In this document: positions 54,005 to 64,000 of the stretch, in pieces | Layout of the letters: each line of letters opens with the position of its first letter | Position numbering within the stretch: the stretch's first letter is position 1 | Source: Ashinkailepas kermadecensis | Lineage: Eukaryota > Arthropoda > Thecostraca > Neolepadidae | Direction of reading: 5' to 3' | Assembly (NCBI GenBank): GCA_034440615.1 | Contig: JAOTOM010004040.1 | Location: 1 to 64,000 of the forward strand | DNA length: 64,000 nt | The notes under the pieces: model-generated | What the model was told of the DNA's origin: nothing | Database searches by the model: none | What the model saw: only the letters and a program-made list of their open reading frames with translations | Position numbers and translations under genes: made by a program

Positions 54005-55204
54005 AGTGAGAGTACTAACTGCTGTGGTGTAGTGTCGGCAGACGTAAGCAATTAGGCTCGATTGAGTTGTTGAAATTGAATGCCTCTCATTGCCGTTGGT
54101 TTGTAAGGATCAGTCATGATCAAAGCATGATGCCTTACCTATGGATACATTGCACGGATGTACGGATATATTGCACGGATGTAGGTAGGTAGGCACCTTG
54201 GTACTACTTTTTCCTTTTATTTTCTATTCTTTTTTATTTTTTATTTGATTATTTTGATTTTTTATTCATTGATTGCTTTTTTTTTCTTTTTTTTCTTTGA
54301 TTCTGTGAATTTTGGAATACGATGTATTTTAATGTGATTAAGGCGATGCGACTACTCAGTTTCTCTGCAAATGATCACTTCAGTCTCCATCCCACACTGA
54401 GTAGGTACCATGTTTTTTGCCCTCCCACTTTCTTAAAAAAAAATATGCAGCGGCCAAGCATGGCTTGCACCTACCAAGGTATTAATAAATGTATTCCCTT
54501 CATGTCTCTCTAATCACATTTGTGTATGGACTACTCTAGTTTGCTTTCTGGTTCTGGCCTTTTATTCTTCTGAGCACTTTTCTTCTGGTCAGAGCATTTT
54601 TCATGAATGGAAAATGTACAAATGAAGGCATGGATGTTTATTTAGTCACATGTGCCAGACATGACAATGACATTGTACACACGTGACTTGCACCATTTTA
54701 TTAAACATATTCAATGTTGTTAAGGCCGCATGGGAATCACAACTTTGGCCTCCATTATGTATGCTGGTAAGTTGTCATTCTTCAAATATCATGGGCATCT
54801 TATCTTCTGTTCTGCTCCTTGCATTCTCTTTGAATGTTTCTGCAGCTCCGATGATCACCTGAAATAACGAATGTACATTAATCCCAATGATGTGGCCAAG
54901 TGTGTCAAGGGCCCAAATGGTTATACAAGATGATTACTAGAACTACAGTGGATCTCATTATCACTACTAGCCATAGGTCACGATATAGCCCATGGTGCAT
55001 GCTGCTCACATGAATATGCTGAACATATATGAACAGAGAACATGTTACTCAGACTATGTTCACAATTATCACCATTTGATGCTGGCAGAACTAGCTGGGA
55101 TTGCTTGTTATGCATTAGCTCTTCATCTGATATTTGGCAATGCAAGGAGTGGAATTTTTTTGGGAGTGTGTAATTCTTTGTGCAGGCAAATGTCCAAAAA
55201 ACGG
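54005..55204. other. Intergenic, one MITE half
   Basis: T-rich region 54195-54310, then a MITE-family arm at about 54308-54400 (AATACGATGTATTTTAATGT...CAAATGATCACTTCAGT). No gene. Confidence 0.4.
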
Positions 55205-55440
55205 CCATTTTTCCAACGCTGCCTCCAAATGTGTTGCCCTCTCATCTGACCCAGTCCCGACTATCCTCTGCTCTAACCCCACCTCGACCACCCGTCCCAC
55301 TTATCCAGGCCTGGGCATCCTCCGCTCTAACCCCACACTGACTATCCGTCCCACGGACACGGGTCTGGGCATTTTCCGCTCTGACCCCGCCCTCTGACCC
55401 GTCCAGCATCCGCCCGTCTGACTCCGCCCAACCATCTTTC
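55205..55440. repeat. Degenerate minisatellite (CCCGTCCCAC / GGCATTTTCCGCTCTGACC)
   Basis: About 55-58 base units: CTCTAACCCCACC.CGACCA-like followed by CC.GGGC.TCCTCCGCTCT. About four units. Confidence 0.65.
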
Positions 55441-55977
55441 CATCAATCTGGTCTGCGCAGGGGTGTGGGCGGATGGTTCTTGGAGTTAGTGCCACGCCAT
55501 ATGACGCTGCCACAGACGTCCAGTGACGTATCATCAGGACCCGCGACGACGTCATAAACGCGCTGACTAACGTGGTCGATGTGCCATGAAGCTCGACGTC
55601 AGGGCGTGAGATCAGGTCAGGTCAGGCCAGGTAGCCATCAGCTGCAGCCATGACGGATGTACGTCGTGAACGTCACGTGACGTGTGGATATCAGGTGAAT
55701 ACGTGATGTCGTTCCGGCACTGAACGCAACTGCAGTCGCGGCCGACTGTCCGGCCAGAACGCCCACTGCTAAAGAGTCGTTATCGTCTGCTGATACTGAA
55801 TCAGTATTGAGTGCATTTTAGGAACAAGTGTCGGGGTGGGGGGGGGGGGGCTTGGGGTCGGTGCATGGAATTCGCTACGTTGAGTGGGGTCTATGTGCGG
55901 GATACGTCCTGAAACATTAAACAAAATTGCTCTTGCACCTACATGCCCGCATGGAAAGAAGGAACATACAACACCTG
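55441..55977. other. Intergenic, nothing recognised
   Basis: GC-moderate sequence with many GACGT/ACGTCA motifs (55545-55720) and a G-run at about 55838-55850. No gene. Confidence 0.4.
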
Positions 55978-56802
55978 CTATCTTCTCTGAATGATTGAAT
56001 GTTTTCCCGCAGCTGCGTCCCTCCTTCGTGTAAGGCGGATGTGTTTGTCAGGCTCTCTAAATGTAAGGGTAAAGTTAGACGTGTGCGAAAAGCGAGAGGG
56101 ATCGGAAACGATATAGGCGATAGCTAGTCTTCTCTCAACTTGGTGGTGTTGTGTGCGCAGTTCCGCGTGGTCGTCTCGATGTTTTATCGAGTCAAGTCGT
56201 AATGGCTCGAGTTGGACGATTCGTTTAAGTGCACTCCATCGCTCTCCGCAATGCCTGGATATGAACGATAAACAGCCCGGCATCGGCTGAAGGCACAGTC
56301 GACCCTCTCGTTTTATCACCGAACTGAGGACGACAATGGATCTGGCCGCCCGGTTAATGTGTAGAGCCGCGTCAGGCGACTGGAGGACATCAAGCGATGG
56401 CCACCTCTGCCCTCCACGTTTGGTACGCCGATTACAGTGGCGCAGTTCCACGCAGCCAGAGCCGTCTGGCGGTACCGTTGACCAGTTCCAGCCTGACACA
56501 CACCCATAGTTGACACTGTCCTGCGTCGGCCTGCCAGCCTGTCCGTGGAGCCGAACGACTCGCCGTATTTCATCGGATCGTGCCGCCACGAGCCATCCGA
56601 TGGCCGGAAACGGCACGCGGGGGACCCGCCGACCGTCGGCACGTGTCACCCGTGGCACGCGGCGGCCACGTCGGGTAGCTGCGGTAGCGGCGGCGGCACG
56701 TGTTGTCCGTGGCACGCGGCTGCCACGTCGGCACGTGTGTCTGCGGCGGTGGCGGCGGCGGTGATGACCCGTGCCGCCAGGTTGCCGGCGGGAAGTCACC
56801 AC
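55978..56802 (-). other. 274-codon open frame of unknown nature
   Basis: Long for this window, but arginine-rich at its start because it crosses a GGC/CACGTG-rich stretch (56600-56790). No domain, signal peptide or family motif recognised. Another frame (56642-56316) is also open, a sign of composition. It could be a CpG-rich promoter or exon of an unseen gene, or chance. I do not call it a gene. Confidence 0.25.
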
Positions 56803-58080
56803 CGGCGGGACGGCCCGTTAGTATTGGGTACGTACAGCGATGCATAATGGATATGGGTGAACGATGCCGCATGCATATTGCATGTAGCATAACGCGTGTC
56901 TAGGATAGCGTGATCGCGGTGATGCGGTATCGGGCGAGATAATTGCGTTATTCTTGTCTGACTGGGAACATTGGCGCCGAGCCCGTATCTATATTCAGAA
57001 GGAATTGCTGCACCTAGCATCGCCGGGTGATGTACTTACCGCATATTGGTCCGGGGATCCAAGTGGGCTCTCCTGGGATCTCTTGTCATCTGCGCAGTGT
57101 GGTGATCGACATGGACGATGTAGTGGCACTGAGAAGTGTCCCACATTCTTCTGCACGTGGGTGGGACGTGATTTCACACCAAATTGAAGAATCGGTATCA
57201 AAGTGCACGATTGATATGCGAGCCATTTGCTGTGTGGTCAATTTTGTGGGGGGTGGGGGTTGGTAGGCGACGCATTTCCTGTTGATCTGCAGGAGACAGA
57301 CAGCAACATGCCATGTCCCTGAGTCTGAAGCAAGTCGAAATTCAGGGAAAAGAACCAAGTATCAGACAGATTTGGTCATTTCCCATACTTTTTGAAGCCA
57401 CGACTTTAAATTTGGAATGGTTAGCTAGGAACGCCAAGGTTTGTCGATAAGCTTATTGTGTACATACAAAGGAATCCGCCTGTCATCTATGATATTTTCA
57501 CGACCGGTATGTGAGAAGTATCGGGGCTGATCAAGGTATCACGCCGTATATTGAGGTTATCGAGGTATCACGGCTCTATGTATTACATTGTTGTCTGTTT
57601 ACCAGCTTATGTTAGTTTAAAATAGCCAGAGTCGGCACTAGCATAATCATAGGCCCAGACCTAGCATGTTTGATATCAGATTAGCACATATTTGCAAAAT
57701 GCGTATCTGAACCCGGAAAACCCGGAATGGAGATTCGGAACATATTTTGGTGCCAATGCAGCATTTAGCCATTGTGCCGTGGTGGCTCCAACCCGATCCT
57801 GGGGATATATTTCCTTGTTCGCTCTTTTTATATCTGATGTCAGTTTCGTCTTTTTTGTCAGGCTAGATTATTGCGACGCTAAAACAATACAGTACCTTCA
57901 GCTGTAAAGCAATTGGGCGTATTTGTCTCACAGACTGAATCTCAGTCAGATCCGCTCTCTCGCATCTGAATTCGTTCACATGTTGGATGACATCACACAG
58001 GGATGACTGAAAATTGTTTGGATAGATTGAGCCCGGGAATCGTGAGTAAGCACGACAGACATATGCCGCGCAGGTACTTG
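56803..58080. other. Intergenic, nothing recognised
   Basis: Unique sequence. Short direct repeat TATCACG.C..TAT...GAGGTATC at 57535-57580. No gene. Confidence 0.4.
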
Positions 58081-58084
58081 TGGG

Positions 58085-58380
58085 CACACTCCAGGTACAC
58101 TGTCGGACCCCCCTCCCCCCCCCCCTGCCCGCCCAATGATTCTTAGCATATACGGTCTGTGGGCACACTCTTGGTATACTATTCGAGCCCCCTGCCCACC
58201 CTATGTTTCTCTGCATATACGGCCTGTGGGCACACTCTTGGTATGCTGTTAGACCCCCACGCCACCCCACCCCCACTCTCGCCTGCCCTATGTTACTCAG
58301 CATATACTGCCTGTGAGCATACTCTTGGTACACTGCTAGACCCCGCCCGACCTATGTTTCTCAGCATATACGGCCTTAGT
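58085..58380. repeat. Minisatellite of about 62-66 bp
   Basis: Units built on GGCCTGTGGGCACACTCTTG, then GTA, then C-rich sequence, then TATGTTTCTCAGCATATACG. About five units. The minus-strand frame reads as a repeating YQECAHRPYM peptide. Confidence 0.88.
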
Positions 58381-59059
58381 AGGATTTCTAGCATGGCTGG
58401 AATGGGCGCAGAATGGCGATGCAAGTGACAGTGCTGCTCCCTAAAATCCCAAACTCACTCGTGCTTGTGTGGGCCACCAATCATAACTCGTAAACGACGA
58501 CCAATCATCCAATCAGTTGGGTTTCGGTTTGGAGGAGTGGAAGGAGAGCGACAAGCGGGTAAACCATTACTAAAAAGGTAAATTTGTTCAATGTGTTCCG
58601 GCAGGCTAGGGTAGAATTTCTCGGGAGGAGTTTCCAGAGAGAGGTGGGAATTCAAGCCCAGTCTCAACATAAGATGTATGACAGTTGAGAATTGCATTTC
58701 GGCAATATCGCACCTACGCCGAATAGTATCATAAATCATGACCGTCTACGTGGGATCGGCTTGTCAGTAACCCCAGGTGCTTCTCATCCCCAACTACTTT
58801 CAACTCCCTGCTGTAATAGCGAAGGTCTGATAGTTAATGGCCGTTGAAATTGTATGCAATCTGTCTTGGGCTGCCCCAGATAATCGCAAAGACGCATTTT
58901 GAAACGTATGCTTCATGATTGATGTCTTCCAAATCCTGGCGACGTGAGAAGATAGGCCGTGCCGCAAAGTAACGTACATTGATGACAACCAATGGCAATA
59001 GCGCCATTCATTGAGCTAGGTCGGGCTGATTTCCCCCGAGAGGCGCGCGAAGATGAGCA
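58381..59059. other. Intergenic, nothing recognised
   Basis: No gene or repeat recognised. Confidence 0.4.
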
Positions 59060-59236
59060 TTGGGTTCCGTACGACACATTCAGCTGTGTTGCCACGTGGC
59101 GTCGCCACTCTCTCGCGCCGAGTGGCCGCGAGCAGCGTGAAGTTCTCGTCAGCGAGCCTCGAACCCGCGCCCCAGGGTGACGAGACGGACGCGTCAGCAA
59201 TCACTAAACTGGCAATCTCCCCGCCCGGCACATGGA
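59060..59236 (-). mobile_element. F1-like SINE, diverged
   Basis: Minus strand: box B GCGGGTTCGAGGCTCG, body GGCCACTCGGCGCGAGAGAG, tail GGCGACGCCACGTGG. A GC-richer, older relative of F1; ends not sharply defined. Confidence 0.7.
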
Positions 59237-59431
59237 CTAATGCGCCGCTAGCTTGTCATTCTGTTGATACTACCAGTCTCTGGTTGGTGTACATTTTCCG
59301 TCCTACAAAGCGCGAACAATCTGTTGTAGGCATGCAGCCTAATCAGCTGGCAATCGCACGTATCTCGCAATTGTATGTATCTGGCAATGGTGGCATGTGC
59401 TATCAGCCGGCATGTGCATGCCTGTAACCGA

Positions 59432-59690
59432 CCGGCACACAGTGGCACACAGTGGCACACAGCGGCACACAGTGGCACACAGTGGCACACAGTGGCACAC
59501 AGTGGAACACAGTGACGCATAGTGGCACACAGCAGCATACAGTAGCACACAGCGGCATATAGTTGCACACAGCGGCACACAGCGGCACACAGTGACATAT
59601 AGTGGCACACGGCAGCATACAATGGCACACGACGACATACAGTGGCACACAGTGGCATCCAGCGACATACAATGGCACACAGGCGCGATA
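59432..59690. repeat. 10-bp satellite (GGCACACAGT)
   Basis: About 25 units of GGCACACAGT with variants GCATACAGT, GACATATAGT. On the minus strand it reads as a cysteine-rich CVPLCATVCHC peptide, which is a translation artefact. Directly abuts the LINE. Confidence 0.93.
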
Positions 59691-59865
59691 TATCGACCGC
59701 TGTTATCTCCCGTACCGGGCGGGAACTGCGCTCCTACTCTCCTCCGCTGCTCCTGCTCCATGTCCAGCTCCTGATCCAGAGGGATGGCCTGCACTTCTCC
59801 GAGAAGGGGGTGAAAGTGTTAGGCAAAGTATATGAACATGTCCTTCAGGGAAACTAGATAATGGG

Positions 59866-60693
59866 GTGGGGAGGGAAGAATTGGCATTGCCATCTCAGGG
59901 ATATGCCAATAGTGACAGCATAGGCAATAGAACCTCACAGTCAGCAAATAGGGGTAGCAGTAGATCAAGGGGGCCGAGTGGTAGCTCATCCAGAGATGAT
60001 AGAGCTACTCAACATGAAAAAGCCAAAGAGGGTCATGGAACTTTTGTTAAGTGTATGATGCTTAATGCTCAGAGCATTCGATCCAAATTTGATGAGTTCA
60101 AGTGTTATGTTGCTGAGGAGAAACCAGATTTTGTTTGCATTACTGAGGCATGGGTCAGTGAGGGATATTTTGGGGATAAATTGCAGGACTATGAGATCCA
60201 GGGATACAATATGTTTTCATGCAATAGGGGTCCAGCAGTGAAAGGGGGTGGTGTAATGCTCTATGTGAATAGCTTATACAGTTCTCAAAAAGTAGCAGAT
60301 GGGGTAAAAAATGTGTCTGTGGAGTCCATTTGGCTTGATGTTGCTGTGGGAAAAGGCAACAGCAATAAACTGAGGATAGGAGCTTTGTATCGATCAGGAA
60401 CCTTGACACATTCTCAGCAACTGGAGCTCGATAAGGTGATTTGTGAGGAAATCAGTAGAAACTTTCAGAGGAAATGCCTTATTCTTGGTGACTTTAATCT
60501 AAAAGGATATGAAAATGTTGGTGTTGGCTCCCCATCATGTAAACTGTTTAGGAAATGCCTTGAAGAGGACTTGTTCTTACACCAGTTTGTAACGGAACCA
60601 ACCAGGCAGGGCTCATTCTTGGACCTTGTCTTCTCAGATTTAAGTGATTTAGTTCAAGACTTGACTGTAGGAGAAACTCTGGGGGAAGAAGTG
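59866..60693 (+). pseudogene. LINE ORF2 endonuclease domain
   Basis: AP-endonuclease-like domain. MLNAQSIRSKFDEF (about residue 63), then FVCITEAWV with the catalytic E, GGGVMLYV, ALYRSG, LILGDFN with the catalytic D-x-N, and the final SDHNIV block, which is reached only in the next frame. A single-base shift near 60690 therefore breaks the reading frame. A stop and another shift in the linker (60694-60860, an AGTGAGTTCTTA-type short duplication) separate it from the reverse transcriptase. Confidence 0.85.
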
Positions 60694-60868
60694 ACCATAA
60701 CATAGTGAGATTCAAGGCACAGGTAGCAGGGACAATCAAGGATAATTTGGCAAAGATTCCAAATTTTAACAGGGCAGACTTTGACTGCATGAGAGAGGCT
60801 TTAAGTGAGTTCTTAAGTGAGAGTTCTTTAAGTGAGAAGAAGAATTCTTTGATTTAAATGCCTGTGAA

Positions 60869-62518
60869 ATGTGGGAAAAGTTCAAATCCTACTTGAGGGA
60901 AATTCAGATTAGACATGTCCCCCAAAAGCAAAGGCGCAAAAGAAGGGTAGGAAAGCCAGCATGGCTTACACCAGATGTGATGAAAGCAATTAAGGCTAAG
61001 AAAGGTGCATTTAGAGTATTTAAGGAAGCTTCAAATATCGTAAATCTAAGGTCGTATCAAAAATCTAGAGATGCTGTGAAGCAGAAAATCAGAGCAGCAA
61101 AGCGAGCAAAAGAATTGGATTTGGCTAGGAACTGTAATGGGGACAGTAAAACGTTCTTTAGTTTCTACAAGCTAAGTAAAGTTTCAAGCACAATTGGTCC
61201 ACTGGAAGTAAATGGGACTATATTGAGTGAGGATGGTGAGATGGTTGAGGAGCTGAGCAAGCAGTTTAAATCATTGTTTACAGTGGAGGATGTGACTAAT
61301 CTGCCAACCGTGAACCACAGTTCAGTGACAGGTGATCAGATACACGATGTTGATTTCATTGATAGTGATATTGTTTTCAATTATATCAGAAAAATAAAGC
61401 CAAACAAGGCAGCAGGACCCGATGGAATTTATGCTAGGGTATTGCGGGAAGCTGAAAAGGAAGTGGCAATTCCACTTAGTATAATATTTTGTAGATCAGT
61501 TTCACAAAATGAAATTCCGACAGGTTGGAAAAGGGCAAATGTAGTTCCTATTTTCAAGAAAGGAGAAAGAGGGAAAGTTGAAAACTATAGGCCAGTAAGC
61601 CTCACATCCCTAGTCTGCAAGGTACTCGAATCAATTATCAAGGATAGAATAGTTAGTTTTCTGGAAGGAAACAGATTGATTCAAGATACTCAACATGGGT
61701 TTAGAAAAGGGCGATCGTGTCTCACAAATCTCTTGGACTTTTTGAATTTTGCTACAGAACAATTTGATCAGGGAAATCAGGTTGATGTAGCATATCTTGA
61801 CTTTAGTAAGGCCTTTGACAAGGTACCCCATAAACGGTTAATGATGCAGCTTCAGGTCCATGGTATTGCAGGTAGCATCCTAAAATGGATAGAGTTGTGG
61901 CTTTCAGATAGACAGCAGAGAGTGATGCTAAATGGTACAAAGTCATCATGGCAAAATTTTCTTAGTGGAGTCCCCCAGGGGTCGGTACTGGGGCCACTAT
62001 TGTTCATTATATATGTGAATAGCATTGAATGTGGCCTAAGCAGTAAGGTTTTGAAATTTGCGGATGATTTGAAGATCTTTAGGGCAATAACAGGGCACAA
62101 TGAGCAGGTTTTGCTGCAGAAAGACTTAGACGAGCTAGTGAAGTGGTCCGAAAAATGGCAAATGAAGTTTAATTTTGATAAGTGCAAAGTCATGCATGTA
62201 GGTAGGCAGCATATGAAGGCTCCATACTTGATGGGTGGCCAAGTACTATCTGTGACTCAGCAGAAGGACTTAGGTGTTATTTTGAACACAAAATTGGGGG
62301 CATCAGAACAGACCAAAGAAGCCAGGAAGAGGGCACTAAGAATGCTTGGGGCAATACCGAGGAATGTGTCATACAAAAGTGAGGAGGTCATCAGGAAGCT
62401 TTACTGTGCATATGTCAGGCCACATTTGGAATACTGTGTCCAAGCTTGGTCCCCTAGTTATGAGAAAGATTGTTGGCTTTTAGAGAGAGTACAAAAGAGG
62501 GCAACAAAAAATGGTTAA
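60869..62518 (+). pseudogene. LINE ORF2 reverse transcriptase
   Basis: 549 codons open. Motifs in order: KPNKAAGPDGI (about 174), NYRPVSLTSLVCK (about 237), QHGFRKGRSC (about 275), palm A DFSKAFDKVPH (about 311), GVPQGSVLGPLLF (about 369) and the catalytic FADD (397-400). Length and motif order fit L2/CR1 clades. All catalytic residues are present. A frameshift near 62505 separates the last 125 codons (62511-62885, NLAYEERLKKLNMFSLRYRR and VVEHWNQLPG), so it is not intact as one protein. Confidence 0.9.
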
Positions 62519-62885
62519 TGGTATAGGCAACCTGGCATATGAGGAAAGATTGAAGAAATTGAATATGTTTTCACTTAGATATAGAAGGCTGAGAGGAGAT
62601 CTCATGGAGGTTTTTAAATTTGTTCATGGTCAGGAACAGGGATATCTCAGGGAAATGTTTGAATTTAACAGAAATGATGCAATTAGAGGTCATCAATTCA
62701 AAATTAAAGTTAATCACAGCAGGACAAGGTTAAAACAGTCTTTCTTCACCAACAGGGTAGTAGAACACTGGAACCAGCTGCCAGGAACCATTGTCAGTAG
62801 CAACACACTGAACATCTTTAAAAACGGCATAGACAATCATTATAAGAATAGGGGGCTTGTTTTTCTGTATTCCAGGGAGGGTTGA
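62511..62885 (+). pseudogene. LINE ORF2 C-terminal segment
   Basis: Continues the reverse transcriptase after the frameshift, ending at a TGA. Same region as the fragments at 38500-39890 and 2015-2060. Confidence 0.8.
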
Positions 62886-62902
62886 TCGACAGGGAGGAGT
62901 TT

Positions 62903-63270
62903 GGAGGAGTTTGTAATGGTTGAGTGTGTTATGCAATAGCAAGTGAGTCTCTTATTAAGTCTAAACGCTTTATAACTTTATATAGGGTGTACCTAGCAGT
63001 GGATTCAGCACCTTCCTTCGGGATGTGATACTGATGAGATTGTCTATGGTAGCACAATGGGTATGATGGGAGGAGTTTGTAATTGTTGAGTGTATTATGC
63101 AATAGCAAGTGAGTCTCTTATTAAGTCTGAACGCTTTATGAAATTGTTTGGGGTGTGCCTAGCAGTGGATTCGGCACCTTCCTTCGGGATGTGATGCTGA
63201 TGAGATTGTCTATGGTGGCACGATGGGTATGATGGGAGGAGCTTGTGATTGTTGAGGGTGTTATGCGATA
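62903..63270. repeat. 166-bp tandem repeat in the LINE 3' UTR
   Basis: GGAGGAG.TTGT starts at 62903, 63069 and 63235, an exact 166-base period. Each unit contains GTGAGTCTCTTATTAAGTCT and CCTTCCTTCGGGATGTGAT. Two full units and a partial. Confidence 0.92.
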
Positions 63271-63435
63271 GCAAGTGAATGGTGCTAGATAGGCTGGGAT
63301 ATATAGCTTCCTAGGAACTTGGGATAAGGGATTGATTGGGGTGGGAGTATGTACATTTCTAGTGCCTTTTCTAGATAGGCTTAACCCAGATGGGCCCCTG
63401 TGGCTCTTATTAAGCCTTAATACTTTATGACTTTA

Positions 63436-63705
63436 TGTGTCTCCCGATCTCTGCGCTGTTCGTGCTTCACGTGTCTCCCGATCTCTGCGCTGTTCGTGCT
63501 TCACGTGTCTCCCGATCTCTGCGCTGTTCGTGCTTCACGTGTCTCCCGATATCTGCGCTGTTCGTGCTTCACGTGTCTCCCGATCTCTGCGCTGCTCCTG
63601 ATCCATGCGTCTCCCGATCTCTGCGCTGCTCCTGATCCATGCGTGTCCCGATCTCTGCGCTGCTCGTGGTCCATGCCTCCCGATCTCTGAGCCGCTCCTG
63701 ATATG
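63436..63705. repeat. 34-bp minisatellite after the LINE
   Basis: Units GTGTCTCCCGATCTCTGCGC + TGTTCGTGCTTCAC (four), then variants with CTGATCCATGC (about four). The DLCAVRASRVSR frames are repeat translation. Confidence 0.93.
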
Positions 63706-64000
63706 TGTGCTGTTTCCGACTCCTGACCGTTGTGCTGTGTCTGGCGCACTCGGCCCCGTTTTCCGTTGTGCTGTTGCGGAACTCTGCGCTTGGGCTTGGT
63801 AACATAATTTACGCTGCCGTTGCCTTCTGTACTCCTGACCTGTGCACTGTGCAGTGAGGCACATAATCTCTCTCACCGCCGCCTGTCTGCTGAATATAGG
63901 CATAGTAGTAGCGAGCACGGCACATACCTGATATGATCCACGGTCGGGTGTTCTTTTGTCGATAGCCTTCTCTTTGCACTTCGCTCAAATGAGCTTTATA
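63706..64000. other. Window end, nothing recognised
   Basis: No feature seen. Confidence 0.4.

Larger units (their letters stand above)
59698..63435 (+). mobile_element. L2/CR1-like LINE, nearly complete ORF2, 5'-truncated
   Basis: Starts inside ORF1, whose end (59775-59857) carries the SGNH-esterase DGLHFSEKG motif found in CR1/L2-type ORF1 proteins. ORF2 follows within about 10 bases: endonuclease, reverse transcriptase and C-terminal region, with three interruptions. The 3' UTR (62886-63435) contains 166-bp tandem units and ends CTTATTAAG..TTAATACTTTATGAC, as in the fragment at 2015-2425. It is bounded by a 10-bp satellite on the left and a 34-bp satellite on the right; no target duplication was found. 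Confidence 0.88.

Noticed and set aside
59248..59794. Cysteine-rich frames (CVPLCATVCHC)
   Set aside because: Artefact of the 10-bp GGCACACAGT satellite.
63427..63918. Frames with DLCAVRASRVSR or HEQRRDRE repeats
   Set aside because: Artefact of the 34-bp satellite, open on both strands.

Overview
This is a eukaryotic, gene-poor, repeat-rich nuclear window. An arthropod, probably a crustacean, is the best guess. The clues are very GC-rich third codon positions in the only protein gene, scattered short TTAGG-type motifs (the arthropod telomere unit), several tRNA-derived SINE families, L2/CR1-like LINEs and many private MITEs. The species cannot be fixed from the sequence; a barnacle-type genome is only a guess.

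The protein-coding content is almost entirely one gene family: CASD1, the sialic-acid 9-O-acetyltransferase (an N-terminal SGNH esterase-like lumenal domain plus a C-terminal multi-membrane-span acyltransferase domain). The window opens with the last coding exon of one copy (1-886, + strand). Further along are two copies of the first two coding exons on the same strand: copy A at 13648-13929 and 15901-16089, and copy B at 42040-42333 and 44150-44338. No exon 3 or later was found after either. Copies A and B lie in a large segmental duplication (A 12652-21529, B 40980-54004). B is longer because it carries a 3.37 kb insertion (45589-48955) and an internal tandem duplication (49634-51046). The layout could be a tandem CASD1 cluster with partial copies, or two haplotypes placed end to end by the assembler.

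Non-coding RNA genes: two copies of an intron-containing tRNA-Tyr(GTA) inside a separate 1.25 kb duplicated block (6122-7373 and 28749-29990), and one isolated 5S rRNA gene (32933-33051, minus).

The rest is mobile DNA and satellite. There are three tRNA-derived SINE families (F1, F2, F3), most of the readable copies with target-site duplications. A 3.7 kb L2/CR1-like LINE (about 59698-63435) and fragments of others are present. There is an LTR-retrotransposon protease relic, a long-TIR MITE family, a TTAA-flanked piggyBac-like MITE nested in a LINE, a hAT-like MITE, and more than a dozen minisatellites.

The most unusual observation is a set of about twelve tiny (about 45-61 bp) insertions made only of a GC-stemmed hairpin plus a short repeat tail. 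Their sequence matches the 3' tail of the SINEs. Six have readable 13-15 bp target-site duplications away from tandem arrays, and two of these are absent from the equivalent site in the other duplicate block. They look like independently mobile, head-less SINE tails.
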